From the NCBI GenBank assembly GCA_024349765.1, contig AP026073.1, forward strand, positions 2,728,001 through 2,792,000: DNA of 64,000 bases, written 5' to 3'. The stretch comes from Streptomyces nigrescens (lineage in GTDB: Bacteria; Actinomycetota; Actinomycetes; Streptomycetales; Streptomycetaceae). This document shows, one piece after another, positions 54,222-63,284 of this stretch (the first letter of the stretch is position 1; every line of letters starts with the position of its first letter). Both the position numbers and the translations under genes were made by a program. The notes beneath the pieces were generated by a model, which searched no databases, was not told the DNA's origin, and saw only the letters and a list, made by a program, of their open reading frames with translations.

Positions 54222-54382
54222 CCTGCGGGAAGCCGGCCGGTCCCGCACGAGAAGCTGACCGTACCCCTTCAAAATTCACCCACCGCTTCATCTACACATA
54301 AAGGCGACATAAGCGCAGAATGAAACCGTGGCCCGATGCCACGCGATAACGGCCAGGCTTGCGAGCGAAGGAGGCGAGTCGC

Positions 54383-54820
54383 ATGGCCGACGTCTCACAC
54401 CCCAGGGGAGATCTCGCAGGTCACCCCGATGCTTCAGAGATGCAGGCCCGATACGAGCGGGTGCTCGGCGGGCGTGACGTGGTACTTGTCGACGGTCCGG
54501 TCTTCCTCGTCGGCCTGTACTGCGCTGCCTCACCGTGGATCGTCCACTACTCGCTGGCGCAGCCCAGCCTCGCGACGCACAACCTCATCGTCGGGATCGC
54601 GATCGCCCTGCTGGCGGTCGGCTTCACCGTCACCCCGGCGCGGATGTACGGCCTGAGCGGCGCGATGTGCGCGATCGGCGTGTGGATGATCATCGCGCCC
54701 TGGATCGTCGGCCGTGGCGCGGACATGGGCGTCATCTGGAACAACATCGTCATCGGTGCTCTGACGTTCCTGCTGGGCGCCCTGTGCGTCATGGCGGCAT
54801 CGAAGCGGCGCGCCACCTGA
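54383..54820 (+). CDS. SPW repeat membrane protein
   Basis: A 145-residue protein with four membrane helices. It contains two SPW-type repeats: CAASPWIVHYS and IIAPWIVGR, each at the end of a helix. The N-terminal 40 residues are soluble and charged. ATG 54383 after GAAGGAGGCG is the best start. An AT-richer stretch upstream (54270-54330) probably holds its promoter. Function of the family is unknown; it often appears in stress-responsive genes. Confidence 0.85.
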   Translation: MADVSHPRGDLAGHPDASEMQARYERVLGGRDVVLVDGPVFLVGLYCAASPWIVHYSLAQPSLATHNLIVGIAIALLAVGFTVTPARMYGLSGAMCAIGVWMIIAPWIVGRGADMGVIWNNIVIGALTFLLGALCVMAASKRRAT

Positions 54821-54921
54821 CGCGCTGCCCACGGGTCGCAATGAGTGACCGCCGGCCGGCCTCCCCGTCCCCGGGCAGGCCGGCCGGCGGCCGTCTGCCG
54901 TCCCCGGGTCCGGAGGGACCC

Positions 54922-55371
54922 CTACCGGCGCCGCCCGCGCCCGCCCGCCGAGAGGTGCCCGGACAGGCCCGCCAGGACCAGCCCGCCCGCCAGGAGGAGG
55001 GCGTGCGCCAGCAGGATCCCGGCGGCCAGGCTGCCGGCCGCGGCGGCGGGCAGCAGCCAGGCCGTGCCCCGGAACCCGGGACGGGGCGGGGCGCGGCGGC
55101 CGGCGGGCGGGGTGCGGGGACGGGCGTACGGAACGGCAGGGTGCCGGAACGATTCGGCGAGCTCGCCGAAGGCGCGGTCGTCGTACGGGGACAGAGGGCG
55201 TCCCTCCCCTCCCGGAAGATCGAGCCGGGACCCGCCCCGGCCGGCCGGATTGCCGCGCCCGGAGAGGACCCCACCTGCGTTGTTGTGCCCTGCCCGGCCC
55301 TGCCCGTAACGCCGTTGGCCGCGCCGGCGCTCCCCGGCCGCCGCGGGGGCAGGCATGCGCCACCCGGACAA
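54922..55371 (-). CDS. Possible small membrane protein, DUF3040-like
   Basis: A 149-residue frame. RPLSPYDDRAFGELAESFR near the middle resembles the start of DUF3040 proteins, and two hydrophobic stretches near the end (LLPAAAAGSLAAGILLAHAL) could form membrane helices. The first 55 residues look non-coding and no good start is visible, so the real gene may be shorter or decayed. Confidence 0.45.
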   Translation of the reverse strand: MSGWRMPAPAAAGERRRGQRRYGQGRAGHNNAGGVLSGRGNPAGRGGSRLDLPGGEGRPLSPYDDRAFGELAESFRHPAVPYARPRTPPAGRRAPPRPGFRGTAWLLPAAAAGSLAAGILLAHALLLAGGLVLAGLSGHLSAGGRGRRR

Positions 55372-55439
55372 AACCGGTTAAATCGAACGTGTGGGGCAGG
55401 GGCCTTGGGCCCGCCGCCGCCCCGGAGAGGGAGCGCCCC

Positions 55440-57275
55440 GTGACCGCTGCACCCGTCGATGACCACGAAGACTTCGCCGACGCCGACCGCGGCTTCATCG
55501 CCGAGCTCGACCCGCCGCGGATCACCACGGACGACGGCCGGCCGGTCTGGGACGCCGCGGCCTACGGATTCCTGGCCCAGAACTGCCCCGACACCGCCCA
55601 CGAGGGCCTCTGGCGGCAGGGCAGGCTGGTCAGCCGCCAGGGCCTCTACGAGGTCACCGACGGCATCTACCAGGCCCGCGGCCTGGACCTGGCCCACATG
55701 ACGCTGGTCGAGGGCGACCACGGCGTCATCGTCGTCGACCCGCTGCTCTCCGCCGAGACCGCCGCCGCGGCCCTGGAGCTCTACCGCAAGTACCGCGGCG
55801 ACCGGCCGGTCACCGGGCTGATCTACACCCACTCGCACGCCGGTCACTTCGGCGGCGCCGGCGGGGTCGTCCCCGCCGGGCACGACCCCGTACCGGTCCT
55901 CGCCCCGGCCGGCTTCCTCGCCCACGCGGTCGGCGAGCACCTCGACGCCGGGCCCGCGAGTTCCCGGCGCGCGGCCTTCACGTACGGCACCGCGCTGCCG
56001 AAGGGACCGGACGGCCAGATCGGCTGCGGGCTGGGCACCACCCGGTCCACCGGCACCCGCACCCTCATCCCGCCGACCGTGGACATCACCCGCACCGGCC
56101 AGGAGGAGATCCTCGACGGCGTCCACCTCGTCTTCCAGCTCACCCCGGACGCCGAGGCACCCGCCGCGATGAACTTCGGCTTCCCCGCGCACCGGGCGCT
56201 CTGCCTGGCCGAGAACGCCACCCACACCCTGCACACCGTCCTGCCGCTGTACGGCGGGGCGGTCCGCGACAGCCGGGCCTGGGCCCGCCACCTCGACGAG
56301 GCGCTCGCCCTCTTCGGCGACGGGACCGAGGTCGCCTTCGCCTCGCACCACTGGCCGACCTGGGGCAAGGACCGCATCCGGGCCCTCCTCGCCGGCCAGC
56401 GCGACCTGTACGCCTACCTGCACGACCAGACCGTGCGGCTGCTCAACGCCGGGTACACCGGCCCCGAGATCGCCGAACAGCTGCGGCTGCCGCCGGCCCT
56501 CGCGCGGGTGTGGTCCCACCACGGCTACTACGGCTCGGTCAGCGACCACGTCAAGTCGGTCACCCAGCGCTACCTGGGCTGGTTCGACGGCAACCCGGCC
56601 CATCTGTGGGAGCACCCGCCGGCCGAACAGGCCCGGCGCTACGTCCACGCCCTCGGCGGCGTCGAGGCCACCGTGAACGCCGGCAAGCAGTACGCGGCCG
56701 ACGGCGACCTGCGGTTCGCCGCGACCCTCCTCAACCACGCCGTCTTCGCCGACCCGGACAACGTGCGGGCCCGCCGCGCGCTCGCCCAGGTCTACGAACG
56801 CCTGGGCCACGGCGCGGAGAACGCCGTCTGGCGCAACGTCTACCTCACCGGTGCGGGCGAACTGCGCGGCGCCCCGGCCGCCCGGGACGACATCGGGGAC
56901 GCCACCGCCGCCCCCGACCTCACCCGGGCGCTCACCGTCGACCAGCTCCTGGACTCGCTGGCCCTGCGCATCGACGGCCCGCGCGCCTGGTACACCGCGC
57001 TCACCCTCGACCTCTACCTCCCCGACGAGGACCGCACCTGGCGGCTGACCCTCTCCAACGGCGCCCTCACCCACCGCGCCTCCCCCGGCGCCCCGGCCCC
57101 CTCCGCCGACGGCATCCCCGACCTCACGCTCACCCTCACCAAGACCCAGCTCCTCGACCTCCTCACCCCCCACGCCCCCACCGAAGCCGCCCCGCGCGTC
57201 GAACCCGGCCCCCTCCGCAACCTCCTCGCCCTCGCCACCACCCCGGACCCGGCGTTCCCGGTGGTCACGCCCTGA
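55440..57275 (+). CDS. Alkyl sulfatase-like metallo-beta-lactamase fold protein with altered metal motif
   Basis: A 611-residue protein with the three-part layout of SdsA1-type alkyl sulfatases: metallo-beta-lactamase domain (residues about 60-330), alkyl-sulfatase dimerisation domain (about 380-510; AEQARRYVHALGG) and a sterol-carrier-like C-terminal domain. The first metal motif reads THSHAGHFGG, where active enzymes have THSHxDH, so the Asp ligand is replaced by Gly. Other ligands (AENATHTLH, FASHHWP) remain. GTG 55440 follows GGAGAGGGAG. Activity on sulfate esters is therefore uncertain. Confidence 0.88.
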   Translation: MTAAPVDDHEDFADADRGFIAELDPPRITTDDGRPVWDAAAYGFLAQNCPDTAHEGLWRQGRLVSRQGLYEVTDGIYQARGLDLAHMTLVEGDHGVIVVDPLLSAETAAAALELYRKYRGDRPVTGLIYTHSHAGHFGGAGGVVPAGHDPVPVLAPAGFLAHAVGEHLDAGPASSRRAAFTYGTALPKGPDGQIGCGLGTTRSTGTRTLIPPTVDITRTGQEEILDGVHLVFQLTPDAEAPAAMNFGFPAHRALCLAENATHTLHTVLPLYGGAVRDSRAWARHLDEALALFGDGTEVAFASHHWPTWGKDRIRALLAGQRDLYAYLHDQTVRLLNAGYTGPEIAEQLRLPPALARVWSHHGYYGSVSDHVKSVTQRYLGWFDGNPAHLWEHPPAEQARRYVHALGGVEATVNAGKQYAADGDLRFAATLLNHAVFADPDNVRARRALAQVYERLGHGAENAVWRNVYLTGAGELRGAPAARDDIGDATAAPDLTRALTVDQLLDSLALRIDGPRAWYTALTLDLYLPDEDRTWRLTLSNGALTHRASPGAPAPSADGIPDLTLTLTKTQLLDLLTPHAPTEAAPRVEPGPLRNLLALATTPDPAFPVVTP

Positions 57276-57371
57276 CCCCTGGCGAGCCTTCCGTCCGGCG
57301 TCAACCTCGCGCCCCCCGGACCACCACGCCACCCCGCGCCACCCGGGCCGAAGCTGGGGCACACTGGCCCC

Positions 57372-59405
57372 GTGGCGAGCAGCATTCCCGAGGAGTCGAC
57401 CAGCTTCGTCGGACGGCGGAGCGAACTGGAGCGGATCGACCAGGAGTTGGCGGCACACCGGCTGGTCACCCTGACCGGGCCCGGTGGGGTGGGCAAGACC
57501 CGGATCGCCGTCAGGGCGGCCCGGGCGGCGGCACCGCGGTTCCCCGACGGGGTCGGCTGGGCCGATCTGTGGCCGTTACAGGGCGAGGGGCGGCTGCTGG
57601 CCACGGTCTGCGACGCCGTCGGGCTCGCCGACCACACCGCGCGCACCCCGGCCGCCGCGCTGTGCTCCTGGCTCACCGACAAACGGCTGCTGCTGGTGCT
57701 GGACTCCTGCGAACACCTCGTGGCCGCCTGCCGGGACCTGCTCGGCGACCTGCTGACGGCCGCGCCCGGCGTGACCGTGCTGGTCACCAGCCGGCAGCCG
57801 CTCGGCCTCGACGGCGAACGCGTCACCGAGATCGGCCCGCTGCCCTGCACCGGCGACAACGACGCCCTGACCCTGCTCACCGACCGGGCCGGCACCGCCG
57901 CGCCCGGCCTCGTCCTCACCGACCCCGCCCACGCGGCCACCGCCGACGGTATCTGCCGGCGCCTGGAGGGCATTCCGCTCGCCCTGGAGCTGGCCGGCGC
58001 GCAGATGGCCACCAGCTCCGTCGAGCGGATCGCGGAGCGGCTGGCCACCCGCTTCGACACCCTCGACACCGGCGCAGCGCTGCCGCCGCCGCCCCGCCAC
58101 CGCACCCTGCGCTGCACCATCGGCTGGAGCCACGAACTCTGCACCCCCCTGGAGCGGCTGCTGTGGGCCCGGCTCTCCGTCTTCCGCGGCACCTTCGACA
58201 CGGAGTCGGCCGGCGCGGTGTGCACCGGCGGTCCGCTCACCGAGGCGGAGGTGCGCACCGCCCTGACCGGACTGGCCGCCAAGTCCGTGCTCGCCCGCGA
58301 GGGCGGCCGCTTCCGCATGCTCGACACCCTGCGCGAGTACGGCCGGATGTGGCTCGGCGAGCTCGGTGAGGCACCCGCCCTCGCCGACCGGCACGCCGCG
58401 CACTTCGTCGGCCACGGCCGCCGCGCCGAACAGGGCTGGCTGGGTCCCGGGCAGGTCGGCTGGTACCGCAGGACCGCCGACGCGCACGTCGACCTGTGCA
58501 CCGCACTGGACCATCTGCTGGTCACCGCCCCCGAGCGGGCCCAGGAACTCAGCGCCGCGGTCGGCTTCTTCTGGAGCTGCTGCGGCCATCTGCACGAGGC
58601 CCGCGACTACCTCTCCCGCGCCCTCGCCGCCGACGACGGGCCCAGCCGGGCCCGCACCCGGGCCCTGTGGGCGCTCGGCGTCGCCGTCCTGCTCCAGGGC
58701 GATCTGCCGCAGGCCGACGCCCTCGGGCGGGAGTGCGCGCGGGCCGCGCGGACGTCCGGCGACGCCGAGGCGGTGCTGGCGGCCGGCTACCTCATCGGCC
58801 TCACCCACCTGATGGCCGGCCGCCCGATGTCCGCCCACGCCGTCACCGAACAGGTCCTCGGCCCACCGCCGGACGCCCCCTTCGACTCGCCGGGGCGGCT
58901 GCGCTGCCACCTGGTACGGATCTTCGCGCTCACCGGCATCGGCAAGCTCGCCGAGGCCCGCGCCGAGGCCACCGCACTGCGCCGCGGCTGCGTCGAACGC
59001 GGCGAGTACTGGACCCGCTCCTACACCGACTACCAGCTCGCCCTGATCTCGCTGTTCCAGGGCCGGCCGGCGGAATCGGCCGGCCACGCCCGGGCGATGC
59101 TCGCCGCCAAGCAGGGCATCGGCGACAAGTTCGGCATCGCCCTCGGCCTGGACCTGCTCGCCGCCGCGCTGGCCGCACAGGGCGCCGGCGCCGCGGCCGC
59201 CCGGGTCTACGGCAGCGGCCAGGCCCTCTGGCGCACCGTCGGGCACCCCCAGCGCGGCACCCCGGAACTGCGCGCGGTCCGCGAGGAGTGCGAGCAGCGG
59301 GCCCGCGCGGCGATCGGCGACCGGGCCTACACGGAGGTCTTCCGGCAGGCCAGCGAGGAACGCCCGGGCACCTCCCTGCCCCGGATCCTGGCCGGCGAGC
59401 TGTGA
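57372..59405 (+). CDS. AfsR/LuxR-like signal ATPase without a DNA-binding domain
   Basis: A 677-residue protein. FVGRRSELERI begins an NB-ARC-like ATPase (Walker A GPGGVGKT, Walker B LLLVLDSCEH, sensor LVTSRQPL), followed by winged-helix and TPR-type helices to the end. Regulators of this type usually end in a LuxR helix-turn-helix; here the protein stops after ASEERPGTSLPRILAGEL with none, and no N-terminal SARP domain precedes it. It may control a partner protein rather than DNA. GTG 57372 lies seven bases after CACACT, so it could be leaderless. Confidence 0.85.
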   Translation: MASSIPEESTSFVGRRSELERIDQELAAHRLVTLTGPGGVGKTRIAVRAARAAAPRFPDGVGWADLWPLQGEGRLLATVCDAVGLADHTARTPAAALCSWLTDKRLLLVLDSCEHLVAACRDLLGDLLTAAPGVTVLVTSRQPLGLDGERVTEIGPLPCTGDNDALTLLTDRAGTAAPGLVLTDPAHAATADGICRRLEGIPLALELAGAQMATSSVERIAERLATRFDTLDTGAALPPPPRHRTLRCTIGWSHELCTPLERLLWARLSVFRGTFDTESAGAVCTGGPLTEAEVRTALTGLAAKSVLAREGGRFRMLDTLREYGRMWLGELGEAPALADRHAAHFVGHGRRAEQGWLGPGQVGWYRRTADAHVDLCTALDHLLVTAPERAQELSAAVGFFWSCCGHLHEARDYLSRALAADDGPSRARTRALWALGVAVLLQGDLPQADALGRECARAARTSGDAEAVLAAGYLIGLTHLMAGRPMSAHAVTEQVLGPPPDAPFDSPGRLRCHLVRIFALTGIGKLAEARAEATALRRGCVERGEYWTRSYTDYQLALISLFQGRPAESAGHARAMLAAKQGIGDKFGIALGLDLLAAALAAQGAGAAAARVYGSGQALWRTVGHPQRGTPELRAVREECEQRARAAIGDRAYTEVFRQASEERPGTSLPRILAGEL

Positions 59406-59424
59406 CCGCCGGGCCCGCGGGCGG

Positions 59425-60462
59425 TCACGCGGGCGGCTCACCGGCCAGCGCGTACAGCGTCTCGTAGGCGGTGGTGATCATCCGGCAGGTGCGGCCGCGC
59501 CGGGTGGCCAGCGCCACCAGCCCGGTGTGCGTGGCCGGATGGAACCCGAGGAACGCCTGCTGCCCGAAGGTCGCCCCGACGTGGAACAGCAGCGGACCGC
59601 GCGGCGCCGGGTGCTGGTACCACGTCAGGGTGTGGGTGTTGCGGCGCCGCCAGCCGCGCCGCAGCAGCGGGACCTGGACGTCGCGCAGCGGCCCGGCCAG
59701 CGGGGTGTCCTCCGGCGAGAGGTGCGCCTCCAGATACCTGAGCAGATCGCCGGGGGTGGCCCGGACCGATCCGGCGGCCATGAACGCGCCCATGTCGGCG
59801 CTGGCCACCGGCGTCACCCCGTTCGTCCGGTGCCCGACCGCGTCGGTGCCGGTGGCGCCGGGCGCCAGCGTCGTCCCGGACAGCCCCAGCGGGCCCAGCA
59901 CCCGGCCGCCGAGCAGCGCCGGATAGTCCTCGCCCGCGGCCCGGGACATCGCCGGACCGAGCAGCGCCAGCCCGAAGTTCGAGTACCGCCAGCGGGTGCC
60001 CGGCCGGTTCCGGGGCCGGGTGCGGGCGAAGGTCCGCAGCAGCCGCTCGGTGTCGTAGCGGGCGTAGCCGTTGGCGTACGGATGCACCAGCGCTCCGACG
60101 ATCAGGTCCGCGGGGATCCGCGGCAGCCCCGAGGTGTGGGTGGCCAGATGCCGCAAGGTGATCCGGCGCGCACACGGGTACCGCAGCGGCAGGCGGGGCA
60201 GATGGTCGACCAGCGGATCGTCCAGCGACAGCACGCCGGAGCGGGCCAGATCGGCCAGCAGCAGCACGGTGAACGTCTTGGACAGCGAGCCGAGTTCGTA
60301 GCGCAGGGCCTGCCGCGGGGTGGGCGGGGCCAGCGCGGTGCCGCCGGTGACCACGGTCCGCACGCCCCGCCGGGTCATCGCCAGCACCACGTCCGGCGCG
60401 TCGATCCGGGTGACCGCGTCGGCGAGGCGGTCACCCGGCGCGGCGCCGCGCGTCGCGCCCAT
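59425..60462 (-). CDS. Serine hydrolase, beta-lactamase class C family
   Basis: A 345-residue penicillin-binding-protein-like hydrolase: GSLSKTFT (Ser-x-x-Lys nucleophile), YSNFG (the YxN motif) and FHVGATFG at the KTG-equivalent position. No clear signal peptide is present, so it is probably cytoplasmic and may act on a small amide or ester rather than peptidoglycan. It is the last gene of the leftward operon; its ATG is the third in a ladder of TGATG stop/start overlaps. Confidence 0.88.
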   Translation of the reverse strand: MGATRGAAPGDRLADAVTRIDAPDVVLAMTRRGVRTVVTGGTALAPPTPRQALRYELGSLSKTFTVLLLADLARSGVLSLDDPLVDHLPRLPLRYPCARRITLRHLATHTSGLPRIPADLIVGALVHPYANGYARYDTERLLRTFARTRPRNRPGTRWRYSNFGLALLGPAMSRAAGEDYPALLGGRVLGPLGLSGTTLAPGATGTDAVGHRTNGVTPVASADMGAFMAAGSVRATPGDLLRYLEAHLSPEDTPLAGPLRDVQVPLLRRGWRRRNTHTLTWYQHPAPRGPLLFHVGATFGQQAFLGFHPATHTGLVALATRRGRTCRMITTAYETLYALAGEPPA

Positions 60463-60498
60463 CAGAGAGTGCCCATCAGAGTCTGCCCATCAGACCGC
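60457..60498. repeat. Three 14-base repeats creating a ladder of overlapping stop/start codons
   Basis: The unit (top strand GCCCATCAGAGAGT and variants) occurs three times in tandem. Read leftward, each contains TGATGGGC. The first ATG overlaps the stop of the upstream gene and encodes Met-Gly-Arg-Leu-stop; the second encodes Met-Gly-Thr-Leu-stop; the third opens the serine hydrolase. Confidence 0.8.
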
Positions 60499-61410
60499 GG
60501 ACATGGCCCGTGAGGTGGCCATCGCCGAGGCGAACGCGGCGACCAGGGTGGGGTGGTGCACCAGGTCGAAGACCCGCGCCGGATCGCCCTGCGGCATCCC
60601 GCGCTGGATCGGCATCGCCCCGCTGTCGGACTGCGCGGCGGCGTACCGCTCCCACAGCTCCGCGTCCAGCGTGGGCCGCGGCAGACACGCGTCGACGACC
60701 AGCAACTCGCCCAGCAGGTCCCAGTGTTCGAGGTCCGCCCAGTCCTCCGTCCAGGCCGGCAGGTACCGCGTGAGGTAGTCCGCGATGTCCTCCGGGATCC
60801 GCTCGGGCGCCTCGCCCCAGTTGGTGAGGTGGAAGACGGTGTGGGTGAGGTCGTAGGCGATGTGCAGCTGCACCGTCCACGGCTCGGCCAGCTGCCCCAG
60901 CCAGGTGCGTGCCACCGCCTCCCCGAAGTCGCTGCTGGGGGCGAGACCCAGCTTGCGCTCGGCGTTCAGCACCCCGAGGCGCCGGTTGGGCATCATCTCC
61001 AGCGCGTTCCAGGTGGCGGTGCGCCGGCACACCTCCACCGCCGCCTCCAGCCCCGGGTGCCGGTGCCCCAGCTCGTGGAAGGTCGCGTAGACCTCCAGCG
61101 GTACGGGGGAGAGCGGCTCGTCGTGCTGCAGCCGGGCCAGCACGTTGCCGCCGTCCAGCAGCTCGCGCCAGGCGAAGTCCAGCAACTGCCCGGCCCGGGC
61201 CTTCTGCCGGGAACCGGCCACACCCTCCCGGAACAGCACGTGCATGTTGAGCGCCAGCTCCCCGATGGGCTTGAGCCGCTCGACCACCGCGCCGTTCGAG
61301 CGGAAGTCCTCGGGGGTCAGCCGGAAATGCTCGCGGTGGTCGTCGAGCCAGGACAGGGCCCGGTCGCCGACACCGTGCAGCAGGGCGGGGGACGCGGCCG
61401 TCACGGTCAC
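60490..61410 (-). CDS. Conserved helical protein of unknown function, paralogue 1
   Basis: A 306-residue mainly helical protein I cannot assign with certainty (it resembles Streptomyces proteins labelled DUF6895). It shares with the next upstream gene product the blocks RLGVLNAERKLGL, YDLTHTVFHLTNWG, WDLLGELLVVDACLPRP and HPTLVAAFA. The repeated His/Asp/Glu positions could bind metal. GTG 61410 overlaps the upstream stop (GTGA). Confidence 0.75.
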   Translation of the reverse strand: MTVTAASPALLHGVGDRALSWLDDHREHFRLTPEDFRSNGAVVERLKPIGELALNMHVLFREGVAGSRQKARAGQLLDFAWRELLDGGNVLARLQHDEPLSPVPLEVYATFHELGHRHPGLEAAVEVCRRTATWNALEMMPNRRLGVLNAERKLGLAPSSDFGEAVARTWLGQLAEPWTVQLHIAYDLTHTVFHLTNWGEAPERIPEDIADYLTRYLPAWTEDWADLEHWDLLGELLVVDACLPRPTLDAELWERYAAAQSDSGAMPIQRGMPQGDPARVFDLVHHPTLVAAFASAMATSRAMSAV

Positions 61411-62390
61411 GGGGCACTCTCGCTTTCGCCGGGCGTCCGGCCGCCCACCAGCGCCGGGTCCCCGCCCCGCGGGCCGGCCTCGGCCTCGTCGGCGGCGATC
61501 CGGGCCAGGGTGGCGGCGAACGCGGTCACCAGGGTGGAGTGGTAGCAGGCGGTGAACATCTCGCCCGGGGCGCCGGAGCCGGGCGCCGCGCCCATCTCCG
61601 GCACGCTGCCGTCGGCCGCCTGCGCCCCGGCCAGCCGCTGCCAGGCGACCGGATCGTACGGGGCCCGGGGCAGGCACGCGGTCACCGCCAGCAGCTCGCC
61701 GACCAGGTCCCACAGCCGCTCCTCCAGCCAGTTCTCCAGCCAGGAGGGCAGCCACAGCCGAAGGTAGCCGGCGAGTTCGGGGGACAGCCGCTGCCGATCG
61801 CGCCCCCAGTCGGTCAGGTGGAACACGTCGTGGGTGATGCCGTAGGCCGCCTTGCGGTCCAGCGCCCAGGGCTCCGGCAGCCGGCCGAGCCCGGTCAGCG
61901 CCAGCACCGGGGCGAAGTCGGCGTGCGGCCGCAGCCCGATCCGCCGCTCGGCGTTCAGCACCCCGAGCGTACGGGTGTGGTCCTCGCGCGCCACCCGCCA
62001 GCCGCGCAGCCGTGTGGTGGTCCGCACCAGTTCGTCGGCCTCGGCATGGCGCAGCCCGGCCCGCGCGAACACCCCGTACAGCTCCACCGGGTAGGTGGCG
62101 AACGGCTCGCCGCGGATCAGCTCGGCGAAGAGCTCACCGTCCCGGGTCTCGTTCCAGGCGAACGCGAACAGCCCGCGGGCCGTCCGGCGGATCTCCGCCC
62201 GTGGGTGCACCGCCCCGATCAGCTGGGTGAGTTCGGCCAGCTCGCCGAGCGGTTTGAGGGTCAGATTGGGGTCGGCGTCGGTCGTCACGTCGGGCGGCAG
62301 GCGGAAGAACCCGCGCGCCCCGTCCAGCCACCCGAGGCTCGCCCGGACCATGTGGTCCAGCAGCCCCGGGTCGCCGTGCCCGCCGGTCAT
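61407..62390 (-). CDS. Conserved helical protein of unknown function, paralogue 2
   Basis: A 327-residue relative of the following gene product, with RTLGVLNAERRIGL, YGITHDVFHLTDWG, WDLVGELLAVTACLPRA and HSTLVTAFA at matching positions, and a less conserved acidic C-terminal tail. The pair could form a heterodimer after an old duplication. ATG 62390 overlaps the upstream stop (ATGA), so translation is coupled. No membrane segment is visible. Confidence 0.75.
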   Translation of the reverse strand: MTGGHGDPGLLDHMVRASLGWLDGARGFFRLPPDVTTDADPNLTLKPLGELAELTQLIGAVHPRAEIRRTARGLFAFAWNETRDGELFAELIRGEPFATYPVELYGVFARAGLRHAEADELVRTTTRLRGWRVAREDHTRTLGVLNAERRIGLRPHADFAPVLALTGLGRLPEPWALDRKAAYGITHDVFHLTDWGRDRQRLSPELAGYLRLWLPSWLENWLEERLWDLVGELLAVTACLPRAPYDPVAWQRLAGAQAADGSVPEMGAAPGSGAPGEMFTACYHSTLVTAFAATLARIAADEAEAGPRGGDPALVGGRTPGESESAP

Positions 62391-63088
62391 CCGCCCCGCC
62401 CGTAGAACCGCCGGGCGGCCGCGACGTGCAGCGCGACCCGCGGATCGGCGCCGCCCATCTGCGCCACGAACGCCAGCCCGCTGTCCAGCCCCAGGGTCTG
62501 CGGCACGTCCGGCAGCCGGGCCAGCCAACGGCCCACCCCGGCCGCCTGCGGCCAGTCCCGGCGGCGGACCGCCCGGACGAATCCGCGGGACAGGTCGTCG
62601 GTACGGGCGGCGAGCCGCTCGGCGAGACCGGACGCCAGCCCCGGCAGGGCCAGCGCGGCCAGCTGGGACACCCGGTGCGACAGCTTCGGCCAGGGGGAGT
62701 CGCCGACCCACGCGGTGCCGGCCTCCGGCGCCGGCGGCCACGGCCGGCCGCCCCCGGGCAGGAACGCGTGCGCGGCCTCGACCAGGCCGCGGTAACTCCA
62801 CAGCGACACCTCGGAGGCGCCGTCACCCGGTGGGTAGGCCATCAGCGCCTGCCGCACCACCGCTTCGTCGTCCGCGCCGGCCGGTGCCGCCCGGTGTTCC
62901 ACGGCGTACGGCGCCAGCGCATCGGCGCCGAGCACCCGTACCGCGGCCGGGGTCAGCGCATCCTCGTGCCGCAGCATGCCGGACAACGCATAAGGGTCGC
63001 CCTCACCCCGCAGGGCGAGGGCGACCCCGGTTGCGGCATCGGCGATCACAGCGCTGAGCGGGACTGCTCCTTGCGTCTGTTCAGCCAA
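62387..63088 (-). CDS. Conserved protein of unknown function in peptide operon
   Basis: A 233-residue helical protein without a recognisable family. It has an acidic N-terminal half, an aromatic patch (SLWSYRGLVEAAHAFLPGG) and a final RVALHVAAARRFYGRGG. The start is TTG 63088 with GAGGGG at seven bases, 10 bases after the small peptide gene. Its end overlaps the next gene by four bases, so it should cooperate with those products. Confidence 0.65.
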   Translation of the reverse strand: MAEQTQGAVPLSAVIADAATGVALALRGEGDPYALSGMLRHEDALTPAAVRVLGADALAPYAVEHRAAPAGADDEAVVRQALMAYPPGDGASEVSLWSYRGLVEAAHAFLPGGGRPWPPAPEAGTAWVGDSPWPKLSHRVSQLAALALPGLASGLAERLAARTDDLSRGFVRAVRRRDWPQAAGVGRWLARLPDVPQTLGLDSGLAFVAQMGGADPRVALHVAAARRFYGRGG

Positions 63089-63098
63089 CGCTTTCCCC

Positions 63099-63284
63099 TC
63101 AGCGGACGTCAGTCTTGGGCCGGGGGGTGGGCGGCGAGATCAGGAGCAGCGCGGCCAGCAGCAGCGCACCTCCACACTCGCGGGTGTCGCGGAAGACGCC
63201 GTCGGCCTCGGCGGGTTCAAGCAGTCCCTCGACCTCGGCGGCCAGGGTGGCCGTCTCGACCGGCGCTGTGCGATCCGTAACCAT
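63099..63284 (-). CDS. Small 61-residue peptide, first gene of the unknown operon
   Basis: A short gene from ATG 63284 with AAGGAG nine bases upstream. The first 38 residues are acidic (EVEGLLEPAEADGVFRDTRE); then a single Cys precedes a hydrophobic stretch (GGALLLAALLLI) and a Pro/Lys/Arg-rich tail. It could be a one-pass membrane peptide with the acidic part inside or outside, or the precursor of a modified peptide. Which is right cannot be told from sequence. Confidence 0.7.
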   Translation of the reverse strand: MVTDRTAPVETATLAAEVEGLLEPAEADGVFRDTRECGGALLLAALLLISPPTPRPKTDVR

